Source: Trissonchulus latispiculum (lineage: Eukaryota; Nematoda; Enoplea; Enoplida; Ironidae). From it: 64,000 nt of DNA. The position numbers and the translations under genes are program-made. The stretch spans positions 29,444 to 93,443 of the forward strand of contig JASAND010028129.1 of the NCBI GenBank assembly GCA_030248195.1, read 5' to 3'. Below the pieces are notes generated by a model that was not told where the DNA came from, did no database searches, and saw only the letters and a program-made list of their open reading frames with translations. Numbering within the stretch: the stretch's first letter is position 1; each line of letters starts with the position of its first letter. Shown piece by piece: positions 55,303-64,000 of this stretch.

Positions 55303-55602
55303 CTAATAGACATGGGAATGCTTGGGAAAGAAGGGACGCAGCCAGAGGTTACGCCCCCAACGGGACAGGGCCTTGTAGGCATTGTCCGACGCCAGGGTCA
55401 CCAGATCCCCACAACTGGGGCTCCCATCCCAACCCTGTGAACAGATCGCTGGATGAGGTGGTGAGCACAGACGGCCTGAAGTTCCCCGGTCAAGGCCCCT
55501 GAATCAGTGAAACAGACGCGCAGGGACTGGGAGAAATCGCCCATTTCATCCGTTCTTCAACCGTTCTCTGGCTGTTGTGTTTGGATCCAGGGGTCGTTCA
55601 GT
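55303..55602 (-). pseudogene. Candidate host gene, second exon-like block (disrupted)
   Basis: The acceptor TTATGTTTTTGTTTAG ends at 55,603. The frame expected from the first exon meets a TGA after 16 codons. Beyond it the same frame looks coding (MGDFSQSLRVCFTDSGALTG..., GC-rich third positions) and then another frame does (DLVTLASDNAYKALSRWG...) up to a TAG at 55,303. So either the exon is decayed by one nonsense and one frameshift, or the true boundaries differ. A donor-like GGGGC|GTAACC within it would join the 53,653 exon in phase. Confidence 0.35.
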
Positions 55603-56307
55603 CTAAACAAAAACATAAAATGTTAGTTATTAGCATACATGCACGTAATTGAAGAGACGATCTGCATAAGCGAGAATTAAATGTAAATTCTGGACAGTTT
55701 TTTGCCTGTGGCGTCATTTCTGACGAAACTGAGCAAATGGTCCGAAATCGGCAACGCGAGGTTTCGAATTGTTAGTGATCATCTAATCAAACATTCAAAA
55801 AAATTCCCGATTCAAATACAGAATACTTCTTCAAGCCAGTCAAAGGACTTTCATTTCCCCATTAAAATTTAATTAGGCTTATTTGGGGTTGTTATCAGCG
55901 TCTAAAACCGGATGAAGTCACCACCCGGGTTAATTAAGCTAACCTTAACTTGGAATTAACCTGGGATGATTTAATCCCTGGTTTCTGTTTGTATGTACGT
56001 ATATACGTATAGAAGTTACACCAACGCACCTGACTCTTTTTTAAAGAGGAGGCCCTAATTTTTGCTTTCCTAACCCGCGAGTTACTGGGGATCCTAATTT
56101 TAGCGAAAATAGGGAAATTTTCAAAAACTTTTACCAAAAAATATATATATGAATATATATATATATACGTATATATATTTGTAGACTATTAAATCTATTA
56201 TATGCTTAGACGTTACGCATATGACATTTATGCATATGTACGCGCATATATATATATGTTGGCACAATGAACTTCAAGTTAATTGCCCTTATTGACATTT
56301 TAAGTAG

Positions 56308-56668
56308 AGATGCACCGGGGCCGCCACTACCGGGGCCGGGGCCGGGGCCGGGGCCGGGACCTCATCGTGGCCCCATCCGGGGCTGGGGCCACCTTGACCC
56401 CGGTACCGGGGTCGGGGCCTGGAAATTGGGGGTCCAAATCGAAAATTTTCAAAAATTTTCTGGAAAATTTAAATTTTGCAATAATTTTTGATATGCAAAC
56501 GTTACTATCCTTGTTATCATTAGTATCGGCGCAAAACAAACGATTTTTAACAGTTTTTGACTTTCGAAAATTCAAAATTTTGGTCAAAAAATGTCAAAAA
56601 TTCACAAAATTTTGCTAATTTTTGGCCCCGGTCGGTACCGGGGCCTGACCACCGGGGCCGGGGCATCT
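56308..56668. mobile_element. CCGGGG-rich element nested in the composite
   Basis: It starts AGATGCACCGGGGCC and ends with the complement of AGATGCCCCGGCCCC. A GGGGCC microsatellite sits at 56,318-56,360 and related words at the right end, with an A/T-rich centre. The target duplication is not clear. Confidence 0.55.
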
Positions 56669-56985
56669 GGCTTATTTTTACTGGGGGGGCGGGGGGGCCG
56701 CCCCCCATTCGGCGACCTCCCCCCCCCATGAAAAGCCCCCATAAATTTCGACCTCCCCCCCATAACCCAAAAAATTGGCAATTTTTACCATTTTTACCCT
56801 AAATTTTCGAAAAAATTTCGCCGGATTTTCACTATTTTAACGTAAAAAACACCTAAAATTAGTCATTTTTTAGCGATTTTTGGCATTTTTTGTACAAATT
56901 GTTAAATTTCAAGTTTATAAGCTAAAGCAGTACTTATATACGTAGTTTAATTAAAGATTTATGCAAGTAGTTAAGAGATTTACGT
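56668..56985 (-). mobile_element. Partial CTGGSTTAT-family poly-G MITE
   Basis: It starts CTGGCTTATTTTTACTGGGGGGG and contains CCCCCCATAACCC and TTTTACCATTTTTACCCTAAATTTTCG, which match 58,466-58,888 in reverse. The right end is missing. Confidence 0.55.
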
Positions 56986-56990
56986 ATACC

Positions 56991-57366
56991 CTGGGCTTAT
57001 TCTAGGGAATTTTTCTTGGGGGGGGCCCTCGGGGGGCGAGTCATTCTTAGGGGGGGGCGAAAATTTTTCAAAATTTTTCTAAAAACATGCTAAAAATAGC
57101 GCTATTTTTATAGTAAGCGCCAAAAAAGTTCGTTTTTAGTGCAAAAATCGTGCTTAAATAGGCAAAAATGGACTAAAAATCTCCGGCGAAGCCGGAAAAT
57201 TTTTGAAAATTTGGCCTTCTCAGCGATTTTTTCAGGGTAAAAGTTGGTACCAAAAGGGGCACCCACTTTTTTTGGGGGGGGGCGATTTTTGGGGGGGAAC
57301 GATTTTGGGGGGGGGGAAGGGTGTTTATGGGGGGGGGCCCACCCCCACCCACTAGAATAAGCCCAG
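56991..57366 (+). mobile_element. Poly-G MITE with CTGGGCTTATTCTAG ends
   Basis: The inverted ends CTGGGCTTATTCTAG are perfect over 15 bp. G7-9 and C tracts follow, and the core hairpin is CTCCGGCGAAGCCGGAA at 57,181-57,197. No clear 5-bp duplication was found. Confidence 0.75.
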
Positions 57367-57632
57367 CCAGTTCCCTCCCTAAAATTCCTCATTTATACAA
57401 TACTTTCAATGTCGATAAGGGCAATTAACTTGAAGTTCATTGTGCCAACATATATATATGCGCGTACACATAAGCATGTCATATGCGTAACGTCTAAGTA
57501 TATAATAGATGAAGACATCCTGCTGTGACAGTTTTGGTTGTACGTACAATCTGTTTTAAGGCTGTTTGTACGTACAACCACGCAGCCTGAACGATTAGGC
57601 TGATAGTACGTGACGTATATAGACGTATATAC

Positions 57633-57952
57633 TTGAAGCGCTGCTCAGCGACCACATAGAACCAAAAGACTTCAGGCTGACACAGATGCTTCCGGCAGAA
57701 GACCAAACGTTCCGGCGGGAGGACAATGGAACTGGCACAGTCCGGCTCTGGGCTCCAAATCGAACACATGTCACCAACCGATGCCAGAGCGGTCTGTTGT
57801 GCCAGCTGGTCAAAGCTCAGCTCATCACCAGCTTTGGAAGCAACTACGTATATATATAGAACTGAGGCATCATCAGACAGCTTCAAAGAGGAAAGTTGCT
57901 GGTGTTGGTCAAAACTGTCAAGAACCAAAATGGGCTGTTCAGCTTCAGTCAT
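57633..57952 (-). CDS. Candidate host gene, first coding exon
   Basis: ATG at 57,952, then 106 codons to a donor AA|GTATAT (phase 2). The protein begins MTEAEQPILVLDSFDQ and is acidic, of balanced globular composition (VLYIYVVASK, PEVFWFYVVAEQRF). No low-complexity artefact explains the frame. I do not recognise the family. A hAT-like element lies 26 bp upstream of the ATG (57,979-59,244), so the 5' UTR or promoter is interrupted. Confidence 0.4.
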
Positions 57953-57978
57953 AGCAGCACTTTATCACTATCTACAGG

Positions 57979-59244
57979 CAGTGGCGTAGATAGGTCTTTT
58001 CGTCGGGGTGGGCCGATCTTTGGCAAGTCGGGGGGGGGGTGCAGGGGCCGAACCTACCCCAACCCCCTCCGAAATTCAGCAATTTTTACCGCGACCCACA
58101 GTCGACCGTAAATTTCAACACTTTTCAAAATAAAATTGATTTTTCCAGATTTTGACAAAAAGCGACTACAGAAGCTGTAGTAAACTTGAGAAATTTTCAT
58201 CAGAAACGGCTTAATAAAGTTGACTTTCTCAGGTTTTCACCAAAAAGCTGCTAGAGAAACTAATTCTTTAAGATCACAGTTGATAATTTTCAACTTATTT
58301 TGAACTGAATTGTTTTTGAATCCCCAGAAGTCAAACATTTTTGATATTTTAGACATGAAAGGAATTATTTCTAAGCACGTTCTTGCTGTTTTATTTCAGA
58401 TCAGCAAATAATAGCTAGCATTGCACGCGTGGAAGAGCTGTGGAGAATCCAAATGTCGCGAAGGACTGGCTTATCCCTTGGCAATTTTTTATGGGGGGGG
58501 GGGGCATAATTGGGGGGGGGGGCCCCCACGGGTGGGGGGGGGGCTCACCCAAAATGGGGGGGGGGGGCATATTTTAGAAATTTTTTTCGAATTTTTGTGG
58601 GTTTTTTGCGTACTAACTGCTAAAAATCGCTAAAAAATGACTAATTTTAGGTGTTTTTTAAGCTAAAATAGCGAAAATTTAGTCAAAAATCCGGCGAAGC
58701 CGGAAAATTTTTTGAAAATTTAGGGTAAAAATGGTAAAATTTGGCAATTTTTGGGGTTATGGGGGGGGGAGGTCGGGATTTATGGGGGGGGCTTTTCATG
58801 GGGGGGGCTCCTCGAATGGGGGGGGGGGGGGAGGTCGCCGAATGGGGGGCGCCCCCCCCCCCCCCCCCCCCCACTAGGGATAAGCCAGAAGGAATAACAC
58901 CCACGGGGAATAACACCCATTCGTAATACATATGAGTAAAGCAGGACTATAGGGGCTCAGCCCCCAGTAGAAAATTTTTAGAAATATTACGTTTTAAACC
59001 CATATTTCCGGTAACTTTCGCACGAAATTTTCTTCTAAGTTTGACTTCGAGCTAGCGATTTTTTGAAAAATTAAAGGGTCAAAACCTATTTTTCAGACTA
59101 CTTTTCACGACAAAACTGGCTGAATATGCTAAGCTCGCGCTGCGCGCGAGCTTAAAAATTTTTGCTCTAGCAAAATTTCCAGGGGGGCAAATGGGCTTCG
59201 GGGGGGGGGCGCCCGCCCGGGCGCCCCCCTTATCTACGCCTATG
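57979..59244. mobile_element. hAT-like element with CAGTGGCGTAGATAGG ends
   Basis: The left end is CAGTGGCGTAGATAGG and the right end CATAGGCGTAGATAAGG (complement). A perfect 8-bp duplication TCTACAGG flanks it (57,971-57,978 and 59,245-59,252). No transposase; another MITE is nested at 58,466-58,888. Confidence 0.85.
58466..58888 (+). mobile_element. Poly-G MITE with CTGGCTTATCCC ends
   Basis: The inverted ends CTGGCTTATCCC and the 5-bp duplication AAGGA (58,461-58,465 and 58,889-58,893) are perfect. Several G8-12 runs and a C24 run lie near the ends, and the core hairpin ATCCGGCGAAGCCGGAA sits at 58,689-58,705. Confidence 0.9.
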
Positions 59245-59248
59245 TCTA

Positions 59249-60030
59249 CAGGGTATTTTTTCCGGGGGGGGGGGCTTCCCGGGGGGGCCCGGGGGGGGGG
59301 AGGGGGAGAAATTTTCGGGGGGATGGGTGTATTTTACTGGGGGGCTGTGCCCCCACTTGTGGGGTTCCCCCCCACGCGAGCACCGCCCCCCCCCACTTTT
59401 TTGGGCTTCACCCCCCACTCACTATAGGGTGCCGCCCAGAAAATGCCAAATTTGAAGGATTTTCGGTCAAAATTTTCAAAAATTTTCCGGCTTAGCCGGA
59501 AATTTTTGATCAAAAATCGCCTTTTTTGGTGCTAAAACTTGATTATTAAGCACTTTTAAGCATAGTTATAGCAGTGTATGTGGAAAACAGGCTGTTTATA
59601 CAGCATTTTTGGCTCATTTTATTTCCCCCCCCCCCACTTTTCGACACTTCCCCCCCCCCCTAGTGGGGCGGGGGGGGGGGGGGGCGTCCCCCCCACTCTC
59701 CCCCCCCAACTTATTTTTGCCTAAAGTAAACCCAGCGGGGGAAGATTTTTTGCAAAAATGAGCCAAAAAATGGTATTTTTTGGCATATTTTGCATGGTGA
59801 AACGGAAAAAGTTCTCAAAAATGCCAGAATTTAAGCTGAAAATAGCTATTTTTACGAAAAAATCTCCGGCGAAGCCAGAAAATTTTTGAAAATTGACCTA
59901 TTTTTGGCAAAAAAAATGGGCCTCCAAAAAATCCCGGGGGGGGAAAGCAAAAATCCCGGGAGGGGCGATTTCGGGGGGGGAAGGCATTTTCGGGGGGGGG
60001 GCCCGCCCCCCCCCGGTAAAAAATACCCTG
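59249..60030. mobile_element. Poly-G element with CAGGGTATTTTTT ends
   Basis: The left end CAGGGTATTTTTTCCGGGGGG and right end CAGGGTATTTTTTACCGGGGGG (complement) are inverted. The flanks share CCTATG, but no exact duplication is seen. Core CTCCGGCGAAGCCAGAA at 59,865-59,881 (one mismatch in the stem). It hosts the MITE at 59,321-59,735. Confidence 0.75.
59321..59735 (+). mobile_element. Poly-G MITE, CTGGGTTTA family, nested
   Basis: 5-bp duplication CGGGG (59,316-59,320 and 59,736-59,740). The left end is degenerate (GGGTGTATTTTA), the right end intact (TAAAGTAAACCCAG). Core TTCCGGCTTAGCCGGAA. Confidence 0.8.
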
Positions 60031-60206
60031 ACCTATGCAAAGCAGTCATAAAATAACAGTTTTATATAAGTGTATATATATATTATAGGGGAGCGCGAGA
60101 GCGGTGAAAAATGAAATATGGGTGGCACTGGGTTTTAAGCGGACAGAGGCCTAGGTTTTAAAACGTTAATATGGGAGGGGCAGGTTGTAAATGCCAGGAG
60201 GACCAG

Positions 60207-60587
60207 CATACCAGAACGGGAGGTCAAATTTCACTGACCCTTGTGGAAGCAAATTTGGGTACCCCTTGTGAAAGCGATTTTTCTTAGGGGTACTTTTGAA
60301 AGCGATTTTTAAGCTATTTTAGCCTATTTTTAGCAAAAAACAGCAATTTTTGAGCTTAAATATATACGTTTTTTGGACGTTTTTTTAGCTAAAAATAGTA
60401 ATTTTAAGGGAAAAATTCCGGCAAAGCCGGAAAATTTTTGGAAATTTTAGTCGTAAAACCTACTTTTTGGGCAATTTTCTTACCCCTTGTGGCCAATTTT
60501 CTTACCCCTTGTGGGAGCAATTTCGCGACCCCTTGTGGGCGACTTCGCCGAGGGGGGGGGGAAATTCCCCCCCCTTGTCCACCTGTG
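60207..60587 (+). mobile_element. Poly-C MITE, CCCCTTGTGG family, copy 2
   Basis: Flanking 8-mers AGGACCAG (60,199-60,206) and AGGACTAG (60,588-60,595) match at 7 of 8. Interior as in 54,157-54,557; core TTCCGGCAAAGCCGGAA. Confidence 0.8.
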
Positions 60588-60595
60588 AGGACTAG

Positions 60596-61368
60596 GTTAA
60601 TAGCGCATTAATCGGAAGCGGGACCGCCAGAATGTACGCAAGCTGCCTGGGTTTATTTTACTGGGGGGGGGGCGCGCGCCCGCCCCCCACTCGCCCCCCC
60701 CCCCACTTTTTTGGGCTTCCCCCCACTCACTATAGGGTGCACAGAAAATGCCAAATTTTAAGGATTTTTGGTCAAAATTTTCAAAAAATTTCCGGCCTCG
60801 CCGGAAATTTTTGCTGAAAAATCGCCTTTTTTGGTGCTAAAACTTGATTTTTGAGCACTTTTAAGCATAGTTATAACAGTGTATATATGTGGAAAACAGG
60901 CTATATATACGTATATACAGCATTTTTAGAATTTTTGGCTCATTTTATTTCCCTCCCCCACTTTTCGACCTCCCTCCCCACTCTCCCCCCACTTATTTTT
61001 GCCTAAAGTAAACCAGGCTGCAGTGGTCGAAATACCGCTATTGGTCGAATACCGCTGGTCGTCTGCTCGGCATGCTGCGGCGGTGCTCCATCTCCCTCAG
61101 TCACAACGCTCAGGCTCACCTCTACAGGGCTGCCATACGTCCATGCTTCGAATACTGCCTACCAATCTGTACCGATTTACCGGACTATGCTCTATGGGGG
61201 CTAGAGGCAGTTAATCGTAGAGCTGGCAGACTGTGTGGCAAAGTGAAGTTCGACACCGTACAGTTACGCAGGAACATCGGCTGTCTGTCCATCCACCTCA
61301 GTTTTGTCTGCCTTATCGCCTGTCCTGTATTACGATTATCTGGATTATTTCTGTCCTGCTGTTATTGA
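60596..61368 (+). pseudogene. 3' tail of a non-LTR retrotransposon ORF2 (RT), split by a MITE
   Basis: After removing the MITE at 60,647-61,016 the frame runs from about 60,600 to a stop at 61,366-61,368. It contains GRLLGMLRR, LYRAAIRPCFEYCLPI and LEAVNRRAGRL, which match the conserved thumb/C-terminal end of LINE reverse transcriptases (pattern 'LYxxxIRPxLEYCxPxW...LExVQRRAxR'). The catalytic RT and endonuclease parts are absent. This fits a 5'-truncated LINE copy. Confidence 0.7.
60647..61016 (+). mobile_element. Poly-G MITE, CTGGGTTTA family, inside LINE fragment
   Basis: Ends CTGGGTTTATTTTA and TAAAGTAAACCAG, perfect 5-bp duplication GCTGC (60,642-60,646 and 61,017-61,021), core TTCCGGCCTCGCCGGAA. 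Confidence 0.9.
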
Positions 61369-61435
61369 TTGGTTACGATTTATTATATTTCTCTATTTAT
61401 CTATCTCTGCCTAATATTTAGTCCTGCTGTCCATC

Positions 61436-62524
61436 ATGCCGCAGTAAATTTGCTCGAAGTGTAATAAAACTATCGACTCCTCCTCCCCTACCTCCTGCTA
61501 CTGCTGCGGGCAGAATTTTCATGATGCCTGCTCTACTGGCAACCTGAAGACGAATATGGCATCCGGGGTTGTTTTCCTGTGCCTGGAATGCAAAGGTGTT
61601 GTTCCTACGGTGAAGAATATGAAGGTTGAGCTTGTCCAGTTGCGCGAGCAGCTGAATGAGACTCGCTCTCTGGTCAACTCCATGCAGTCCTCTGCCCCTC
61701 CTGCTCCTGGGGGAGGCTCCCCGGATCCAGTGGCGATCACGTCTCGTCTTGACTCTTTGGAGGCGAAATTAGACAGTTTTGTATCTACCTTTGATGTGCA
61801 GTCGTGGCTGGTTGGCTTAGCTACGGTTGTGTCTAAGGCTACGACAGAAGCGGTTTTCGCCAGCATGGCGGAGGCGGAGCAGATGAGAGAAAAACGGGAC
61901 AAAATTTGTGCCTTCGGTGTTCAGCCAGATCCCAATAAACCTGATATTGACATTATCCGGGAGGCTATGGTGGATGTGGGCGTTGCTGCGGATGCCGTCG
62001 TCAATATCTGGCGTGACGCCCCGCAACGTGATGGCCCTCCTCTACTGAAGGTGCAGCTGTCCGATCAACGGGTCAAGAAGGTGATTCTTGATTTGGCCAG
62101 GGAGAAGAAGTTCCCGCAAGGGTGGGGGATCCGGCGGGACATGACGTTTCGTGAAAGGCAGGCCATGCGCTATGCTGCTGCACAGCATCAGCAACATGGC
62201 CTTCTGGTTACCGATATGCGTCCCACGGCGGTCCCGGTGGTTCCTGAAGGTCTGGGTCTTGGTCGTCCAAATGGGCGGGTGGCAGCGACGTACCCACCTG
62301 AGGTTGCGGCTGCGTTCACTGCTGCTGCTGCTACTACTACTAATGCTGGTACTGCTAGGTCAGCGGCCCTAAGTCTGGCGCCTACGCATCCAACTTATAG
62401 TGAGGTTGCGTGGTCCATGATGGCTCCTGGTAGTCATTTGGTCAGGCCGAGAGTGCCCGGTCGCCGATTTGGAAATTCTGCTGCTGCTGCTACTGCTACT
62501 ACTCCCACAACGCAGGGAAACTAA
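61436..62524 (+). pseudogene. LINE-type ORF1 protein with PHD-like zinc finger (early stop)
   Basis: The frame starts ATG at 61,436 but meets TAA at 61,445-61,447 (fourth codon; a CAA-to-TAA change would explain it). It is then open to 62,524. The first ~50 codons give a Cys/His pattern CSKC-...-CYCC-...-H-x2-C-...-CLEC typical of PHD-like fingers in ORF1 of CR1/L2-type LINEs. A coiled coil follows (VELVQLREQLNETRSLV), then a nucleic-acid-binding-like domain (ICAFGVQPDPNKPDIDIIREAM) and an Ala/Thr-rich tail. From the internal ATG at 61,556 it gives 322 aa, lacking most of the finger. ORF1 proteins coat LINE RNA. Confidence 0.7.
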
Positions 62525-62861
62525 CTTATGAGATACGATACGAATGTTCTTTTGTTACGGATCCGAACTTTATCTACTGTTATTATTGTAATGCTAATTA
62601 GAGAAATGAAAATCAAACGTGGACACCCAAAGTCAGACCAACCTTAATCACGTAACCGGTTTCGATGCTCCACCGGGGGCATCTTCTTCAGACGATTCAT
62701 CACACGCTGCTGTCGTTCCTGAGGGGTCAGATAGCGGGGGATCCAATTTCGAGAGGGAAGGAAAATTTCAAAGTTCTCTAGGGTTGGGGCTCCAGGGGTC
62801 AGACGGGAAAGAACTGGGGGGACCGGAGGACCGAAATTCCCGGGAGGGTCAGTAGGAGTAG
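62525..62861. other. Spacer between LINE ORF1 and Penelope-like fragment
   Basis: The + frame 62,619-62,855 (Ser/Gly/Asp-rich) and the - frame 62,644-62,865 overlap; neither has a domain. Two in-frame TAG stops (62,853-62,855, 62,859-62,861) separate it from the RT frame. Confidence 0.4.
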
Positions 62862-64000
62862 GCAAACAAACCCTTGGTTTGGTGGCGCTACATCGATGAC
62901 ATTTTCATTATTTGGGATGGCACCCGAGATGACCTAGCTGAATTTCTGCAGCTGGCGAATAGCCTTATCCCCAGCATCAACTTGGAAGTCGACGTGGGTG
63001 AGACCAAAGTTAACTTTCTAGACGTTTCAGTAGAAATCCGGGATGGAAGAATTATAACAGACCTATTCACGAAACCCACGGACACGAGACAGTATCTCCA
63101 TTTCGAATCCTGCCACCCTGTAGAGCATAAGCTTCCAATTGCATATAGCCAGGCCTTGAGGATTTGCCGTATCTGCTCAAATCCAGACACGGCCCGGCTC
63201 AGGTGTAGGCAGCTGAAAGAAGACTTGGTAAGAAGAGGCTATCCCAGAGGCAAAGTTCAGCGGAGGATCGAAAGGGCTTTGTCAGCAGATAGAGACCAGC
63301 TACTCACTCCCAAACTCGATCCTGGGACACAGCCTGAAGAAAAGTCGTTCTACTTGGTCCTGCCATACCATCCGGACCTCAGAAACGTTAAAACCATCCT
63401 AAGAAGTCATGAACATTTTCTGAATGGTCTAAGCTTTAAAGTGAATCTGTTCTGGCGTCCCCCACCTAAGCTTAGAAACATGCTTGTGAAGGCCAAATTG
63501 CCAGTGCCAGAAAGAGCCCCACGGATCGCTAATTCTGAGCCCAGTGGAACCTTTCGATGCGGCAGGCGGAAATGTGCTCTCTGCCCCTCTATCAAAACCG
63601 GCACTAGCATCAGGAGCTCTGTAACTGGCTTGGAATATCGTCTGAAGGGCCATTTTGACTGTACAAGCAAGGGGACTGTATATCTGGCGGAGATTAAGGG
63701 GTGCCCCTCCCAATATGTTGGAGAAAGCGGAAATCCTCTCTCCATCAGGTTTAACAACCACAGGTGTGACATTCGAAAAATGGATGCTAGTAAACCTCTT
63801 TCGTGTGATTTCAGGAACCATACCCATACATTAGATCAATTATTAGTAACTGTATTGGATTTTTCTGACGACGAAACTACTCGGAAGAAGAAAGAAAAGT
63901 GGTGGATTAGTCAACTATTTTCTGACCATCCTTTTGGAATCAACTGGGAGCACGTTCTCCGTCACAACAAATCCCCACCCCCCGGGTCCAGGTTTACTAG
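62862..64000 (+). mobile_element. Penelope-like element, 5'-truncated, running off the window
   Basis: The open frame from 62,862 to the window end has the RT catalytic motif YIDDIF within its first 15 codons, then LEVDVGETKVNFLDVSVE and FTKPTDTRQYLHFESCHP, the conserved RT C-terminal block of Penelope-like elements. A linker has Cys pairs (CGRRKCALC), and a GIY-YIG endonuclease follows: VYLAEI...QYVGESG...IRFNNHR, with later TLDQLLVTVL and KEKWWISQL. RT copies element RNA and GIY-YIG nicks the target. The fingers/palm N-terminal to YIDD are missing, so this copy is dead. No start codon. Confidence 0.85.

Larger units (their letters stand above)
56193..57510. mobile_element. Composite element with ~110-bp terminal inverted repeats
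   Basis: The left arm 56,193-56,305 and right arm 57,402-57,510 are inverted copies (shared words TTAGACGTTACGCATATGAC, GTTGGCACAATGAACTTC, AAGTTAATTGCCCTTAT). Between them lie three smaller elements: 56,308-56,668, 56,668-56,985 and 56,991-57,366. The arms hold TATACGTATA tracts. No transposase is present. It sits in the intron between the first two exon-like blocks. Confidence 0.75.

Overview
The window is nuclear DNA of a metazoan, most likely an invertebrate. Coding blocks are flanked by spliceosomal-type acceptors and donors, and the rest is a dense, nested mix of eukaryotic transposons: Ty3/gypsy-type LTR elements, short LTR derivatives, LINE, Penelope-like, hAT-like, foldback and MITE. 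I cannot name the species from sequence alone.

Host genes. Three copies of one F-box/leucine-rich family are present. A + strand copy (5,847-7,800) has one apparent 1-nt frameshift in a T8 tract. A - strand copy (28,338-29,233) is shifted and cut short beside a MITE. A - strand copy (45,744-47,687) is intact, 647 aa. All three have a splice acceptor just 5' of the start codon, so they look like DNA-level duplicates. A second candidate host gene or pseudogene runs on the - strand through exon-like blocks at 57,952-57,633, 55,602-55,303, 53,653-53,437 and 52,059-51,921. The last two join in phase, and each intron is filled with transposons.

LTR elements. At 2.66-3.59 kb is a TRIM-like element with 160-bp LTRs. 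At 15,424-23,768 is a composite of a gag-only LTR element (LTR - gag - long non-coding interior - LTR - partial gag - LTR stub) bounded by a TGGT duplication. At 30,068-41,709, on the - strand, is an 11.6-kb Ty3/gypsy-type element with 496-bp LTRs and a CTTA duplication. Its order is unusual: gag, then an envelope-like membrane glycoprotein, then protease-RT-RNase H-integrase, then a Cys-rich accessory ORF interrupted by a MITE.

Hairpin-rich locus. The sequence on both sides of the gag-only composite (about 11.97-15.4 kb and 23.97-26.8 kb), one block before that insertion, is packed with short perfect inverted repeats. Several share the loop GTARCAA while their stems differ, and one is a perfect six-unit heat-shock element. 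I do not recognise this locus and consider it the most interesting unexplained signal here.

Transposon nests. From 48 to 61 kb, and at scattered sites elsewhere, at least seven short-element families occur with clear 5-, 8- or 9-bp target duplications. Most have poly-G/poly-C ends and the same small core hairpin, CCGGC-NNN-GCCGG. Inverted-repeat foldbacks lie at 4.5, 4.9, 43.5, 49.9, 52.1 and 56.2-57.5 kb. The right edge carries a LINE ORF2 tail, a LINE-type ORF1 with an early stop, and a 5'-truncated Penelope-like element with RT and GIY-YIG domains that runs off the window.
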